DNA of 64,000 bases from Acinetobacter modestus (GTDB lineage: Bacteria > Pseudomonadota > Gammaproteobacteria > Pseudomonadales > Moraxellaceae). The notes below the pieces were generated by a model, which saw only the letters and a list, made by a program, of their open reading frames with translations, was not told the DNA's origin and made no database searches. This document shows, one piece after another, positions 63,857 through 64,000 of the stretch. The position numbers were made by a program, and so were the translations under genes. Position 1 is the stretch's first letter, and each line of letters opens with the position of its first letter. Location: positions 62,001-126,000 of the forward strand of contig NZ_BMDV01000003.1 in the NCBI RefSeq assembly GCF_014636095.1, written 5' to 3'.

Positions 63857-64000
63857 ATGACCATGATTCAAATTCAACAAAGACCATTTTTGACACGCCC
63901 TGAACAATTTCAGGGCGTGCCTACGTTTATTGCAGAAATATTGGCGAGACGTGGAGTGCAATCGGAACAAGAGCTTGAGCTAAAACTCAAGCATTTATTG
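63857..64000 (+). CDS. recJ: single-strand DNA exonuclease RecJ (N-terminal part)
   Basis: The frame starting at ATG 63857 (or ATG 63863) runs out of the window after 48 codons. The segment F-I-A-E-I-L-A-R-R-G-V-Q-S-E-Q-E-L resembles the RecJ N-terminal region, where R-G-V followed by an L/E-rich helix precedes the DHH domain. The DHH motifs would lie beyond the edge, so the assignment rests on this short match. Confidence 0.7.
   Translation, partial: MTMIQIQQRPFLTRPEQFQGVPTFIAEILARRGVQSEQELELKLKHLL

Overview
The window is a gene-dense chromosomal segment of an Acinetobacter-type gammaproteobacterium. The evidence is low GC, gene products and gene order typical of the genus (AceI-like PACE exporter beside a LysR regulator, crc beside pyrE, OhrR beside glutathione peroxidase, a murG-murC-ddl-ftsQAZ-lpxC tail), and many A/T-flanked rho-independent terminators shared by convergent genes. 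I see no rRNA, tRNA, CRISPR array, insertion sequence or prophage. All functions are read from sequence motifs and family knowledge; no database search was run.

Layout. 0-10 kb: end of a membrane protein, LysR regulator with divergent PACE pump, a DUF2147 protein, phoR-phoB with Pho-box-like repeats, a TetR regulator divergent from a short-chain dehydrogenase, a MATE exporter, a methionine-type aminotransferase and an orphan small protein. 10-20 kb: DUF445 protein, lipoprotein, DUF924 protein, gshA-dsbB, two alpha/beta hydrolases, parE and an overlapping small gene. 20-25.5 kb: the urea ABC importer urtABCDE with tandem operator-like palindromes upstream. 25.5-36 kb: periplasmic protein, acetyltransferase, Tsx-like porin, hpf, ankyrin protein, outer-membrane protein, dsbD, GST, diguanylate cyclase, esterase, second DUF2147 protein and an ArsC-like reductase. 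36-41 kb: a candidate CsrA/RsmA-titrating small RNA, crc, pyrE, then an AT-rich island holding one gene that joins a C5-cytosine methyltransferase to a HpaII-like endonuclease, then DUF3565 and OhrR. 41-52.5 kb: glutathione peroxidase, gshB and the division/wall cluster murG to lpxC, dciA and a LytM-type peptidase. 52.5-64 kb: aceE-aceF, a manganese (yybP-ykoY) riboswitch before a UPF0016 manganese exporter, a di-iron/MBL protein, guaB, glmM, pdxH and the start of recJ.

Common themes are thiol and peroxide homeostasis (gshA, gshB, Gpx, OhrR, GST, DsbB, DsbD), envelope growth (glmM, mur, fts, lpxC, LytM peptidase) and nutrient sensing (PhoBR, Urt, Crc and the candidate Rsm-like RNA). The two signals I consider most worth pursuing are the single-polypeptide modification-restriction enzyme at 38338-40332, with a possible internal start that would release the endonuclease alone, and the GGA-rich structured RNA at about 36236-36395 on the minus strand.
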